The translations under genes were made by a program, and so were the position numbers. Shown here piece after piece: positions 8,865 through 17,198 of a stretch of 64,000 bases of DNA. The notes under the pieces were generated by a model. It searched no databases. It saw nothing but the letters and a program-made list of their open reading frames with translations, and had not been told where the DNA came from. The stretch is taken from positions 1 to 64,000 of the forward strand of contig NZ_FWYE01000002.1 of assembly GCF_900176435.1 (NCBI RefSeq), read 5' to 3'. Every line of letters begins with the position of its first letter. Positions within the stretch are counted from its first letter, which is position 1. The DNA comes from Picrophilus oshimae DSM 9789 (GTDB lineage: Archaea; Thermoplasmatota; Thermoplasmata; Thermoplasmatales; Thermoplasmataceae).

Positions 8865-9635
8865 CTATTCAAAAAACTCATAATCGTATATGATCATAAC
8901 CTCTATTTTATTATCTATTTTTCTTAAATTTTCTATGACGCTCTTTGCTGTGATTATGTCCTTTTCAATACTTAGTGATATTCCGGATTGGTCATCGTTT
9001 ATTATTATTAAGCTCTCATCAAGTCTTGATATTATATCCTTTATTCTATCAGTAAAAATGCCAAGTATTACAGTATTAAGCTTTGAAAGGTCTAGCCTTC
9101 CTATTATTGAAATTACGCGCTTTTCAATTAAATAATCCAGTCTTCTCTTTACCGTGCTGTACTTTTTGTTTAATGCCCTTGCAATATCCTGTGTCCTCAT
9201 TAATGGATCCATTCTTAGCTGTTCTATTATCATATCATCAAGCTTTATCCTTTTCACGCCCGGCTCCAGTGTGGCGGGCATGTACCTCATTTCAGGAGAA
9301 CCGAGCATATCAACGATTTCCATGGATTTTTTATTAAGTTCCTCATCTGTTCCGGAAAGACCATAAACGGTTGTTTTTTCAAGGCATTTTATTACAGAGG
9401 AAACCCTCCCGTGATATATTTTATCCCCTGAAAATGCCATGTAAAGTGACTTTTTTCCATAAAATGCAGGATTAACATGAAGCATGTACTTTTTTATTAT
9501 GCCCTCCTCATTTATTTTTTTCATCCTATAATTTAAATCCTGCGCACTTATATTAAGATCCATTGAGAGCGATCTAAGGCTCTGCCTCGGATTTCGCAGC
9601 AGCCTGTAAATTATGCCCGAGTATGAGGCATCCAT
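8865..9635 (-). CDS. Lrp/AsnC-like regulator with two winged-helix domains
   Basis: The 256-aa protein begins with a winged helix-turn-helix of the Lrp type (residues about 5-55, RNPRQSLRSLSMDLNISAQDLNYRMKKI) that leads into a short alpha/beta segment. A second HTH follows at about residues 138-185 (RMDPLMRTQDIARALNKKYSTVKRRLDYL), with a C-terminal alpha/beta tail. It lacks a clear full RAM ligand-binding domain, so it is not a textbook Lrp. It converges on the MMPL gene with a 1-bp gap. Targets are unknown; the nearby carotenoid and transport promoters are candidates. Confidence 0.7.
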   Translation of the reverse strand: MDASYSGIIYRLLRNPRQSLRSLSMDLNISAQDLNYRMKKINEEGIIKKYMLHVNPAFYGKKSLYMAFSGDKIYHGRVSSVIKCLEKTTVYGLSGTDEELNKKSMEIVDMLGSPEMRYMPATLEPGVKRIKLDDMIIEQLRMDPLMRTQDIARALNKKYSTVKRRLDYLIEKRVISIIGRLDLSKLNTVILGIFTDRIKDIISRLDESLIIINDDQSGISLSIEKDIITAKSVIENLRKIDNKIEVMIIYDYEFFE

Positions 9636-9825
9636 TATTGAGTATTACCAGTTTATAAATCTATTTTTCTATTTTAAAGGTTGATAATAAATGACCCTGT
9701 TTCATTATAATAATGTTTTATAAATCCTGTTGTTATTAAACCCATGTGGGCGCCGTATCATTTTTAATGCTTTTATAATACATTATACATCTCCCGGAAA
9801 AAATATAGTATAATATTGAATTTGC

Positions 9826-9832
9826 AGGTGAT
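9826..9832 (+). promoter_or_regulatory. Shine-Dalgarno motif fixing the PLP enzyme start
   Basis: AGGTGAT lies 4 nt before the ATG at 9837. This matches the archaeal anti-SD well and favours that ATG over an in-frame TTG at 9816, which has no SD. Confidence 0.6.
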
Positions 9833-9836
9833 TAAA

Positions 9837-10946
9837 ATGCACAAGGATAGTATAAGGGAGCGTTTTATAGGCCTTGACAGGATAAATCATCTTGCAGCAT
9901 GCTCAAAATCGCCAATGCTTAAAACTGTTAAGAATGCACTTGAGGATTACATCAATGATGTTATAAACCTTGGGAACCCATGGGATCTCTGGACTGATAA
10001 GGTAAATTACGCAAGAAGGCTTTTTGCAAAAATAATCAACGCAGATCCGGGTGATGTTGCCGTTTTATACTCCGTTTCATCAGCGCTTAATGCAATCATG
10101 AGCTCATTTAATTTTAAAAATAATAATATTGTAACCTCGGATCTGGAGTTCCCGACAACAAATTTTATACTTCAGGCATATAAAAAATATGGCATAAAAA
10201 TTAAAACAATAAAAAATGATAATGGAATCATTAAAAGCAGTAATTATAATGAATACATTGATGAAAATACAATTATGGTAACCGCAGTGCATGTATCGTC
10301 CCTTAATGGTTTTAAACAGGACATAGATGAAATTTCAAAGATGGCGCATGAACATGGTTCATATATATACGTTGATGATTACCAATCCCTTGGTTCATTA
10401 AAAATCGATGTTAAAAAGAGCAAAATAGACTTTTTGGCATCTGGAACCCTAAAATGGCTTCTTGGAGTTTCTGGAATTGCATTTTTATATGTAAATCCCG
10501 AGATTGTTAATGATCTAAGGCCAGCAAATATAGGCTGGTTTTCACAGAAATATCCATTCCAGTTTGGATCCGAATCCATAAATTATGCACATGGGGCAGG
10601 GCGCTTCGAAAATGGTACATGGTCAATTCCATCGGTTTACGCGGCAATAGGTGGCATGGAGTGCATACTCGATTATAATGATATAGAAGGCGAAAATAAA
10701 AGATTGTTTTCATATACACTTGACGAGCTTGATAAAAATAATATAAAAACCCTGACCCCGGAGCAGTCTGCAAATATAGTTGCCATTCCATTGAAAAATC
10801 CACAGGAGGCCGAATCAATATTAAAAAGGAAGTACAATATAATAACATCGGCAAGATCAAACTCTCTTAGAATTTCACCGCACTTTTACAATACATTTGA
10901 GGAGATAGAGGCGGCTGTAAAGATCATTAAGAATGAATTTTTATAG
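9837..10946 (+). CDS. Class V aminotransferase / cysteine desulfurase-like PLP enzyme
   Basis: This is a fold-type I PLP enzyme of about 369 aa. The cofactor-binding Asp sits in a YVDDYQSLG stretch, and the Schiff-base Lys is in SGTLKWLLGVSGIAFLYV. The substrate region ends in NSLRISPHFYNTFEEIE, typical of class V enzymes (kynureninase, isopenicillin epimerase-like and IscS-like branches). No SufS/IscS active-site Cys loop is evident, so cysteine desulfurase activity is doubtful. The ATG at 9837 with its SD is preferred. The gene is monocistronic, and the first copy of the 46-bp hairpin repeat follows its stop by about 20 bp. Confidence 0.75.
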   Translation: MHKDSIRERFIGLDRINHLAACSKSPMLKTVKNALEDYINDVINLGNPWDLWTDKVNYARRLFAKIINADPGDVAVLYSVSSALNAIMSSFNFKNNNIVTSDLEFPTTNFILQAYKKYGIKIKTIKNDNGIIKSSNYNEYIDENTIMVTAVHVSSLNGFKQDIDEISKMAHEHGSYIYVDDYQSLGSLKIDVKKSKIDFLASGTLKWLLGVSGIAFLYVNPEIVNDLRPANIGWFSQKYPFQFGSESINYAHGAGRFENGTWSIPSVYAAIGGMECILDYNDIEGENKRLFSYTLDELDKNNIKTLTPEQSANIVAIPLKNPQEAESILKRKYNIITSARSNSLRISPHFYNTFEEIEAAVKIIKNEFL

Positions 10947-10967
10947 TATGATTATATGATTTATTTA

Positions 10968-11013
10968 GTGTGTGAGAATTTTCCACAAAAACCTGCCCAA
11001 AATCCTCACACAC
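10968..11013. repeat. 46-bp hairpin repeat, copy 1
   Basis: The arms GTGTGTGAGAATTTT and AAAATCCTCACACAC are inverted complements except for one position, separated by 16 bp (10983-10998). In RNA from the minus strand the odd position becomes a G-U pair, so the 15-bp stem is unbroken. An almost identical copy lies at 15413-15458 in the same orientation; the two differ at one of 46 bases. It lies between the PLP enzyme and the first MutS-like gene. It could be a miniature mobile element, the end of a larger element, or a structured RNA. Confidence 0.75.
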
Positions 11014-11092
11014 CATAATGCTTTGTGTTTAAAAATAAAAAGATTTATATTATAAATAATTATTATCTATTAAGTGGATGGAGTTCCATTAA

Positions 11093-11149
11093 ATGCCTGG
11101 TGCTGATAACTCCTGTTTAAAAATAAGGGGGTGGCATCTTGGCATTTAA
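11093..11149 (+). other. Possible 18-codon leader ORF before the MutS-like pair
   Basis: An ATG preceded by GGATGGAG opens an 18-residue frame (MPGADNSCLKIRGWHLGI). It ends 11 nt inside the following TTG-started gene. A GGAGTT/AACTCC inverted repeat (about 11080-11115) could fold over its start. It may be a translated leader that couples to, or competes with, the MutS-like start, or may be chance. Confidence 0.25.
11127..11134 (+). promoter_or_regulatory. Strong SD that decides a TTG start
   Basis: GGGGGTGG lies 4 nt before the TTG at 11139. No ATG or GTG in this frame lies nearby, so this strong SD supports initiation at TTG. Confidence 0.6.
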
Positions 11150-12665
11150 AAGCATAATTTACATAAAGGATGAGAATAATCTCATATCATATGATTTAGA
11201 TTTATTAACGGATTTATCATTAAATGATATCTTTAAGGGAATTAACGGAAATATAATTGATGATAACATTGATTCAATTCTACATAAACCATTAAAATAC
11301 ATTGAAAATATAAAATACAGGCAGGATGTATTCTCGGATTTAATGGACAATAATTTATACAATGCCGTTAAATTATTTTCTGAAAATTCAGATATTTTAT
11401 TATACAAAATTAGGGGATTAAATGATCTTGATGATGTTCAGAGAAAAAGATGCTTTCTTGATTCTGTATATCTTTACTGCAATGCAATCACATCATTACT
11501 TGAATCATTGAAGAATGCAGATTTAAAATCGTCAGGATTTATTAACCTGTTGGATTATCTTAAAAATTACACAGAATCTGATTTTTTTAAATCACTAAAA
11601 AAAGAATCATATAATATAGAAAAAATTATATCATCAATAAGGTATAAAATAAATATAAATGGCAATAAAATCACTGTTAAGAAATGTTTAAATGATGATG
11701 ATTTCAGTGATGAGATTATCAATGCATTCTCAAAATTCCTTGATGATAAAAATTTTGATTTTAATGATGATAATTCATATGAAATAGGCCATGTTGAGGC
11801 TTCTATAATAGTTTTGGTATCAAGGCTGTATCCTGATGAGTTTGGTTTAATGTCCTCATTTTTTGAAAAATACAATAATTTTATTGATCCTGTGATTGAA
11901 AAATTCATGCATGACATTAAATTTTATTTAAAATACATTATTTATATGAAAAGATTCACAAATTACGGATTAAAATTCTGCATACCAAAGATCATTAATT
12001 CAGGAAATGTTTATGCAGATAATATATATGACCTTGCACTGGCGCAAAAATTAATTATTCATGGAAATATTCCTGTTGCAAATTCATTTTCATTTAATGA
12101 TGCAAACATATTAATTGTTACAGGACCAAACAATGGCGGAAAAACAACGTTTGCACGATCAATAGGCCAGGTTTATTATCTTTCAGCTCTGGGTTTACCT
12201 GTTCCCGGATCCGATGCCGCACTTAATATTCCGGATAAAATATTTACGCACTTTGAAAAATCAGAGGCCATAGAGAATCCAGAGGGAAGGCTAGAGGAGG
12301 AGCTTAAAAGGTTTAAAAAAATAATTGATGAATCTACAGATAAAAGCGTTATAATAATAAACGAGATGCTGAGTTCAACAACAATAATGGACGGCATTGA
12401 AATAGGTAAAAAAATAATAGATCTTTTAATCAAAAGGAAATGCCATTCAGTTTATGTGACTTTTATACATGAATTATCTGAACTTAATGGTGTAAAAAGC
12501 TATGTTGCACAGGTTGGTAATGACCATATTAAAAGAGCATATAAAATAATTCAGGAAAAATCAAACGGAATGGCATATGCACATGCACTCGCTGAGAAGT
12601 ATGGTTTATCATATGAAATTTTAATAAAGAGGATTAAAAATGAGGACCTATCTAACATCAATTAA
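11139..12665 (+). CDS. MutS-like ATPase, first of tandem pair
   Basis: This 508-aa protein has a MutS core/lever-like helical region (about residues 40-310) and a C-terminal MutS ATPase domain. The Walker A is TGPNNGGKTTFARSIGQ near residue 330, followed by the family's Gly-rich LGLPVPGSDAA loop, a THFEKSE signature and Walker B VIIINEMLSSTT. The mismatch-recognition and connector domains of true MutS are absent. The sequence strongly resembles a bacterial family of about 500-600-aa MutS-related proteins of unknown role, as remembered rather than searched, which suggests acquisition from bacteria. It starts at TTG with a strong SD and overlaps the next gene by 26 bp. Substrate and role are unknown. 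Confidence 0.85.
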   Translation: MAFKSIIYIKDENNLISYDLDLLTDLSLNDIFKGINGNIIDDNIDSILHKPLKYIENIKYRQDVFSDLMDNNLYNAVKLFSENSDILLYKIRGLNDLDDVQRKRCFLDSVYLYCNAITSLLESLKNADLKSSGFINLLDYLKNYTESDFFKSLKKESYNIEKIISSIRYKININGNKITVKKCLNDDDFSDEIINAFSKFLDDKNFDFNDDNSYEIGHVEASIIVLVSRLYPDEFGLMSSFFEKYNNFIDPVIEKFMHDIKFYLKYIIYMKRFTNYGLKFCIPKIINSGNVYADNIYDLALAQKLIIHGNIPVANSFSFNDANILIVTGPNNGGKTTFARSIGQVYYLSALGLPVPGSDAALNIPDKIFTHFEKSEAIENPEGRLEEELKRFKKIIDESTDKSVIIINEMLSSTTIMDGIEIGKKIIDLLIKRKCHSVYVTFIHELSELNGVKSYVAQVGNDHIKRAYKIIQEKSNGMAYAHALAEKYGLSYEILIKRIKNEDLSNIN

Positions 12666-14109
12666 TGGAAAAAGGAAAAAATGCAATATTCCATGGAATG
12701 GTGATACAATTATAAAAGACCTTGGATTAAATCCAATTTTAAATGCCATGGCATCCGGCGATGATTACCTTTTACAAAATATTAAGGAATATCTATTAAA
12801 TAATATAAATTCTGTTGATGAAATATTGTACCGTCAGGAAATATTAAAAGATTTTATTAAAAATGGTGACATGGCAAAAAGAATATACAACAATGCCTCG
12901 GAATTCATTGAATCAATAAGAAGGAATTATCTATGGCTCAGCGATTCAATTTCATTTAGTGCATCATTGGGCATAATTAGGGATTTTATAAAATACATTG
13001 ATAAATTAAGGCATATATTTTTGGAGAACAATGATTTTTCATCCATTGGATTAAAAAAATTTTACAATGTTATTTTTAATGATTTTGGAAATGAATATAT
13101 GAATTTTATTAAGAATTATCTGGATATATTAAATTTTAATGATGGCATTGAGCTTTGTATCTCACCTGGACTTGGAAATTCAGGAAAAAATTATAAGCTT
13201 CATAGGCCATATAATGGCAATTCAATAAGAAAATTTATTAGCAATTCAATTGAAAGGCATTACACATACATACTTGCTGAGAGGGACATAAGCGGTGCGG
13301 AGGAGGTTTCTGAGATAAAGAACAGGGGATTAAAAAAGGTAAAATTTGCAGTAATAAATGCTGCAAAGAACATAATGGAATTCTATAATGATATAAAGAG
13401 CGAATCGGGATTTTATCTATCCGCAGTGAATTTATTTAATAAAATTAAAATAAAGAATGGAAATATATGCTTTCCCATTCCATTGAATGATATGAGAACA
13501 TCCTTTAAGGGCTTGTATGACCTTGGTTTGTTTCTTGACACTGAATCAAATGTTGTTCCAAATGATTTAAACAGCGATGCGGAATTATTTATCATTACAG
13601 GCACAAATAAAGGTGGAAAAACAACATTTTTAAGGAGCATTGGACAGGCACAGATATTAATGCAGTCCGGAATCTTTGTTCCTGCGGAATCATTCTCTGC
13701 AAACATTGTTTCAGGAGTATATACGCATTTCAAGCATGAGGAGGATAAGACACTTGAAAAAGGTAAATTTGATGATGAACTCTCAAAGATGGATGAAATA
13801 GTTAAACATTTAAAGGCAAAAGGCATGATTTTATTCAATGAATCATTTTCATCAACAAATACCAGAGAAGGTTCAGAAATAGCATTGGGAATAACAAAGG
13901 CACTTATTGAAAATGGAATAAAAATATTCTTTGTTACACATTTATATGAGTTTGCCTCATCTGTTTATAAAGAAATAAGTGAAAAATCAATGTTTTTAAT
14001 TGCCGAGAGAACATATGATGGAAGGCACACATATAAAATAATAAAAGGTAAACCATCTGAAACAGGATACGCTATGGATTTATACAATAAAATTTTTATG
14101 GAAAAGTAA
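12640..14109 (+). CDS. MutS-like ATPase, second of tandem pair
   Basis: This 489-aa protein is a distant paralogue of the preceding gene. Near the N-terminus it has an ASGDDYLLQ...ILYRQEILKDF pattern like the YRQDVFSDL of its neighbour, then a helical region and a MutS ATPase domain (Walker A TGTNKGGKTTFLRSIGQ near residue 323, Walker B MILFNESFSSTN, and a VTHLYEFA segment). It also lacks mismatch-binding domains. The SD GAGG lies within the end of the first gene, and the 26-bp overlap implies coupled synthesis, so a heterodimer is plausible by analogy with the MutS dimer. Bacterial relatives are remembered as adjacent gene pairs too. Confidence 0.85.
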   Translation: MRTYLTSINGKRKKCNIPWNGDTIIKDLGLNPILNAMASGDDYLLQNIKEYLLNNINSVDEILYRQEILKDFIKNGDMAKRIYNNASEFIESIRRNYLWLSDSISFSASLGIIRDFIKYIDKLRHIFLENNDFSSIGLKKFYNVIFNDFGNEYMNFIKNYLDILNFNDGIELCISPGLGNSGKNYKLHRPYNGNSIRKFISNSIERHYTYILAERDISGAEEVSEIKNRGLKKVKFAVINAAKNIMEFYNDIKSESGFYLSAVNLFNKIKIKNGNICFPIPLNDMRTSFKGLYDLGLFLDTESNVVPNDLNSDAELFIITGTNKGGKTTFLRSIGQAQILMQSGIFVPAESFSANIVSGVYTHFKHEEDKTLEKGKFDDELSKMDEIVKHLKAKGMILFNESFSSTNTREGSEIALGITKALIENGIKIFFVTHLYEFASSVYKEISEKSMFLIAERTYDGRHTYKIIKGKPSETGYAMDLYNKIFMEK

Positions 14110-14211
14110 GTTAATAAACAATTTTTATATATTATTTATAAAAAAATAATCTTTGTGCTTTAAGACTCTTATTATCAAAACATATCCATTTATAAAATAT
14201 TTATTATTAAT

Positions 14212-14529
14212 TCACTTGTCATCATCCTTTTTATTTTCATAATCAAGATGAATTTTTCTAGTACTGTTTCTTTTACCATTTATTAAAATGCTAGGTTCAT
14301 CTGAAATTACTATATTTTTCTTATTATTACGAATAATATTTGTATATTCATTTATTACATCATCATTTGCTGGTAAATATATACCATTTTTATCATTGTT
14401 CTTTGAATTAATATGTTTCATTGCATTCTCAATGCAATTTTTAATCAAATCAAAATCAACCTCAAATGCAATTATATGCTTTCCTTTTAATTTTTCAGGC
14501 TCATATAAATAATATTCATTACATATCAA
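14212..14529 (-). CDS. Small orphan protein, possible gene remnant
   Basis: The 105-residue frame encodes a charged, hydrophilic protein that I do not recognise. It starts at TTG directly after a stop codon (TGA, then one codon). The sequence begins in what looks like the middle of a domain (EYYLYEPEKLKGKHIIAFEVDFDLIKN), so it may be the C-terminal remnant of a longer gene. The C-terminus is Lys/Asp-rich (ENKKDDDK). It sits inside the repeat-flanked island, convergent with the MutS-like pair. It could be non-functional. Confidence 0.4.
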   Translation of the reverse strand: MICNEYYLYEPEKLKGKHIIAFEVDFDLIKNCIENAMKHINSKNNDKNGIYLPANDDVINEYTNIIRNNKKNIVISDEPSILINGKRNSTRKIHLDYENKKDDDK

Positions 14530-15412
14530 CTTTCAATATACGTTACTTTCTTACCAATATTAGCAAATTTTATTGACTATTACAATATTCATTATTAATT
14601 ATTGCTATACCAAGTTTCATGTTGAACTTTAATCTCTTCACAATTATGAATAGTCTAAAATTTAAACTCATTTAAAGGGGATATAAGGAATAATTTATAT
14701 AAATATATAAATGATAAAAATACAATGTTATAATATTTATTCCAGAATTCAGATATCACAATAGTATCAACAGAAGTTGAATAGCAGGAGCATTCCTAGA
14801 AGTCGGAAAGAACAGATTAGAAGTAAAGGTTCTTATAAGGTATTGATAAGGAATGATAATATTAAAAAATAATAGGTGAAATGACAATATAAATTAAACA
14901 TTAGTTCAACATATGAAATAATAAATAAATATAACAGTGCAACAAGAATAGTATGATATTATAAAATAAATAATATTAATAAAGAGGATAAAAATATTCA
15001 ACAGGAATAGAGTACAGAATATTAAACAAAATAATAGAACTATCCGGGGAAAGGTGACGTATATCTATAATTTGAGCATTAATAGGGAATTTAAATATGA
15101 ATAATTTACTTATATATAGAGAATGGATAAACCAAGTTTCGTACATAAAATATTTTTCTATATTTTTATTATTTTTGAGTTTTGTTTATTGCGCCAAAAT
15201 GCACCAAAACTTATTTTACTATGTCTGCATAAGATTTTTTTCTATTTTGGCGAATCGCACCAAAATGCAACCAAAATTAATGACTTTACTTTTTAAATTA
15301 TCTTTTAGATTCACTTTAAAATGGAATATTAACATATTTTAAAAATATGATGTTCATAATATATTATAGATAATAGCCATTTGACTGATTTCAATTGATA
15401 ATATTACCTTAG
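14530..15412. other. Decayed-looking AT-rich stretch of the island
   Basis: No intact gene is recognisable in about 880 bp. Short open segments broken by stops occur, for example around 14743-14850 (reading ...IAGAFLEVGKNRLEVKVLIRY after a stop) and around 15000-15100, which suggests a degraded gene or element. A direct repeat of CCAAAATGCA-CCAAAA type occurs at 15191-15210 and 15257-15277, and CGCCAAAAT (15192-15200) is inverted at 15244-15252. An 81-codon frame at 15097-15342 spans these repeats and does not look like a protein. Confidence 0.4.
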
Positions 15413-15458
15413 GTGTGTGAGAATTTTCCACAAAAACCTGCCCAAAATCCTCACAAAC
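15413..15458. repeat. 46-bp hairpin repeat, copy 2
   Basis: This copy matches copy 1 (10968-11013) at 45 of 46 positions and has the same orientation; the change (C to A) is third from the right end. The stem therefore loses one outer pair. It lies about 55 bp beyond the 3' end of the minus-strand phosphodiesterase gene. The two copies bracket about 4.4 kb containing the MutS-like pair. Confidence 0.75.
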
Positions 15459-15513
15459 ATATAATTTATTTAATTCATTATAAATTATTTAAAAATTAAA
15501 AAATAAAATGGCG

Positions 15514-16746
15514 TTAATTATCATTTAGATTTATCGCTGCAAATGGTATTATCATTTCCTCTGGGCCAAGGCCGCCATGCATGCCGCGATCCTTTATTAT
15601 GTCGTTTTCGCAGTATTTGTACCATACTGTATTTCCGTGATATGGAAGTATTATAAAATCTCCAATTCTATTTATATATTTATCCGGTATTTTTGTGGTT
15701 CCAAGAAGGTTTCTATTTATAATTTCATTCCTTGTCATTACCGCTGCAGCTCCATCAAGCTGATTTTCTATGCTTTCCAGTATATCCTCATTGGCATAGA
15801 TGGACATATCCCTTGGGCTCCAGGTTTCTGGCATTATCTTTCCGTTCCTTACTTTAAGATATTTTTCTATATTTTTTATGTATATTTTATGCTCAACAGG
15901 CATGAATCCATGATCAGATGATATAATAATATTAACATCCTTTTTGATCTCATTTAAAAGATCGTTAAACAGGGATGATACATTTTTTATTGAGTATAGA
16001 TGCTCATCACTTCCCGGCCCATACCTGTGCTCCATCTTATCAAAGTTTTCTATATAAAAAAATATATAGCCATCATGCAGCCTTGAAATAAGCTTTTTTA
16101 ATATTAAAAAACCCTCACAGAGGAGATCGAAACGCTTTTTTTCCTTTGTGCCTGAATACATAATATTGCTGTAATCACTTTTTAAAAGGCTTGAGTTTGA
16201 TACAACATATGACCTTATTCCATTAACCTTCAATTTTTCATAGAATGTTTCACCATTGAAAAGTATTTCTGGCGAAAACTTTGAACTGTTAAATCTTTCC
16301 CTATCGAATTTATAAACAGGTATAAATGGCAGGCTCTTTAAAACCATTGAGAATTCATCTATATAAAGACGCCATTCAAATAGTCCATGCTCGCCTGGAA
16401 ATTTGCCTGTATTTATTGTATTGCTTGCTGCAGCTGTTGTTGATGGAAAAACGGCTGTTATTGGGGAGACAATTCCATCATCATTGATTTTTTTAAATGG
16501 TTTATAAAATGATAAATAATCAATCCATTGATTATAGCCAAGACCATCAATGTAAATGAACACTGTTAAAGTATTTTTATTTAAATTTGAATATAATTTT
16601 TTATTCAGCGCTGTTTTATGATTAATATCAAATAAATCGAGTATTGTATTATTTATATTTGCAAAGTTGTATCCATTGTAATCAGGATAAACAAAATTTT
16701 CATCCTTTTCATAGTTTTTAATTAAATCATTAAGAATCATGAACAT
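15514..16746 (-). CDS. Type I phosphodiesterase / nucleotide pyrophosphatase-like enzyme
   Basis: The 410-aa protein belongs to the alkaline-phosphatase superfamily. The N-terminal metal site and nucleophile are visible: FIYIDGLGYNQW, then ITAVFPSTTAAASNTINTGKFPGEHGLFEW with the TT nucleophile segment. The later metal ligands appear in ENFDKMEHRYGPGSDEH and IISSDHGFMPVEH, and a final His in RGMHGGLGPEEM. Relatives hydrolyse phosphodiesters or nucleotide pyrophosphates, with two metal ions. There is no signal peptide, so it is probably cytoplasmic. The physiological substrate cannot be told. Confidence 0.8.
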   Translation of the reverse strand: MFMILNDLIKNYEKDENFVYPDYNGYNFANINNTILDLFDINHKTALNKKLYSNLNKNTLTVFIYIDGLGYNQWIDYLSFYKPFKKINDDGIVSPITAVFPSTTAAASNTINTGKFPGEHGLFEWRLYIDEFSMVLKSLPFIPVYKFDRERFNSSKFSPEILFNGETFYEKLKVNGIRSYVVSNSSLLKSDYSNIMYSGTKEKKRFDLLCEGFLILKKLISRLHDGYIFFYIENFDKMEHRYGPGSDEHLYSIKNVSSLFNDLLNEIKKDVNIIISSDHGFMPVEHKIYIKNIEKYLKVRNGKIMPETWSPRDMSIYANEDILESIENQLDGAAAVMTRNEIINRNLLGTTKIPDKYINRIGDFIILPYHGNTVWYKYCENDIIKDRGMHGGLGPEEMIIPFAAINLNDN

Positions 16747-16799
16747 AAATAGTTTCGATGCCTATAAAAATAATATTTATATGAATTTTTGTATAAATA

Positions 16800-17066
16800 T
16801 TATTTATTAAAATCATGACCATTTTCAATTAAATACATATAATTCTTTATTTTATAAAGTATATCATCGTAATTAAATTTTGTAACTTTTATCCTTTCAT
16901 TTCCAATATCTATGTATATTATTGAATTATCGACATGAAAATGTGCTATATTTTTACCGTGAAAATAAAAATGCCCTGGATTTTTTTCTCTTAATTTTTC
17001 TATTGACCTTATTCTTGATAAAAGATCATTAATATAAATTAGATCCTCCACGGTTGCATGCCTCAT
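16800..17066 (-). CDS. Small conserved-looking protein of unknown function
   Basis: This 88-aa protein is not recognised. It starts with a helical, charged segment (MRHATVEDLIYINDLLSRIRSIEKLREKNPG) followed by a beta-rich core with alternating hydrophobic residues (HFYFHGKNIAHFHVDNSIIYIDIGNERIKV) and a C-terminal helix. The balanced composition suggests a real small alpha/beta protein. It lies 36 bp downstream of tRNA-Met on the same strand, so it could share a transcript with rps3ae and the tRNA. Confidence 0.6.
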   Translation of the reverse strand: MRHATVEDLIYINDLLSRIRSIEKLREKNPGHFYFHGKNIAHFHVDNSIIYIDIGNERIKVTKFNYDDILYKIKNYMYLIENGHDFNK

Positions 17067-17102
17067 TTAATCAAAGTCCCAAAAAGTTTATACAATAATG
17101 GA

Positions 17103-17190
17103 TGCCGGGATCGGGGATTGAACCCGAGACCTCCGGATATCTCAGCATTTGCTTATGAGTCCGGCGCTCTTCCAACTAAGCCATCCCGGC
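17103..17190 (-). tRNA. Elongator tRNA-Met (CAT) with a 15-nt intron
   Basis: The minus strand folds as a tRNA: acceptor stem GCCGGGA/TCCCGGC with discriminator A, a D arm, anticodon stem CCGGA/TCCGG, a 5-nt variable loop, and T arm TCGGG-TTCAATC-CCCGA. The anticodon CAT is at 17155-17157. The anticodon loop is 22 nt instead of 7, explained by a 15-nt intron at the canonical position 37/38 (17139-17153), removed by the archaeal splicing endonuclease. Mature length would be 73 nt before CCA, which is not encoded. The GCCGGG acceptor fits elongator Met rather than initiator or CAU-Ile tRNA. It starts 8 nt after the rps3ae stop. Confidence 0.95.
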
Positions 17191-17198
17191 ATTTTTTG

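Noticed and set aside
11139-14109. Canonical mismatch repair MutS
   Set aside because: The mismatch-binding and connector domains are missing, no MutL gene is present, and proteins are only about 500 aa.
15097-15342. 81-codon ORF in the island
   Set aside because: It runs through short repeats, has a low-complexity composition and no SD or recognisable fold.
10968-15458. CRISPR array
   Set aside because: Only two copies of the 46-bp repeat exist, 4.4 kb apart, with no spacers or cas genes.
17103-17190. tRNA-Ile (CAU) or initiator tRNA
   Set aside because: The GCCGGGA acceptor stem and overall pattern match elongator tRNA-Met; the initiator would start with A and have G-C-rich anticodon pairs, and CAU-Ile tRNAs usually begin GGGCC.
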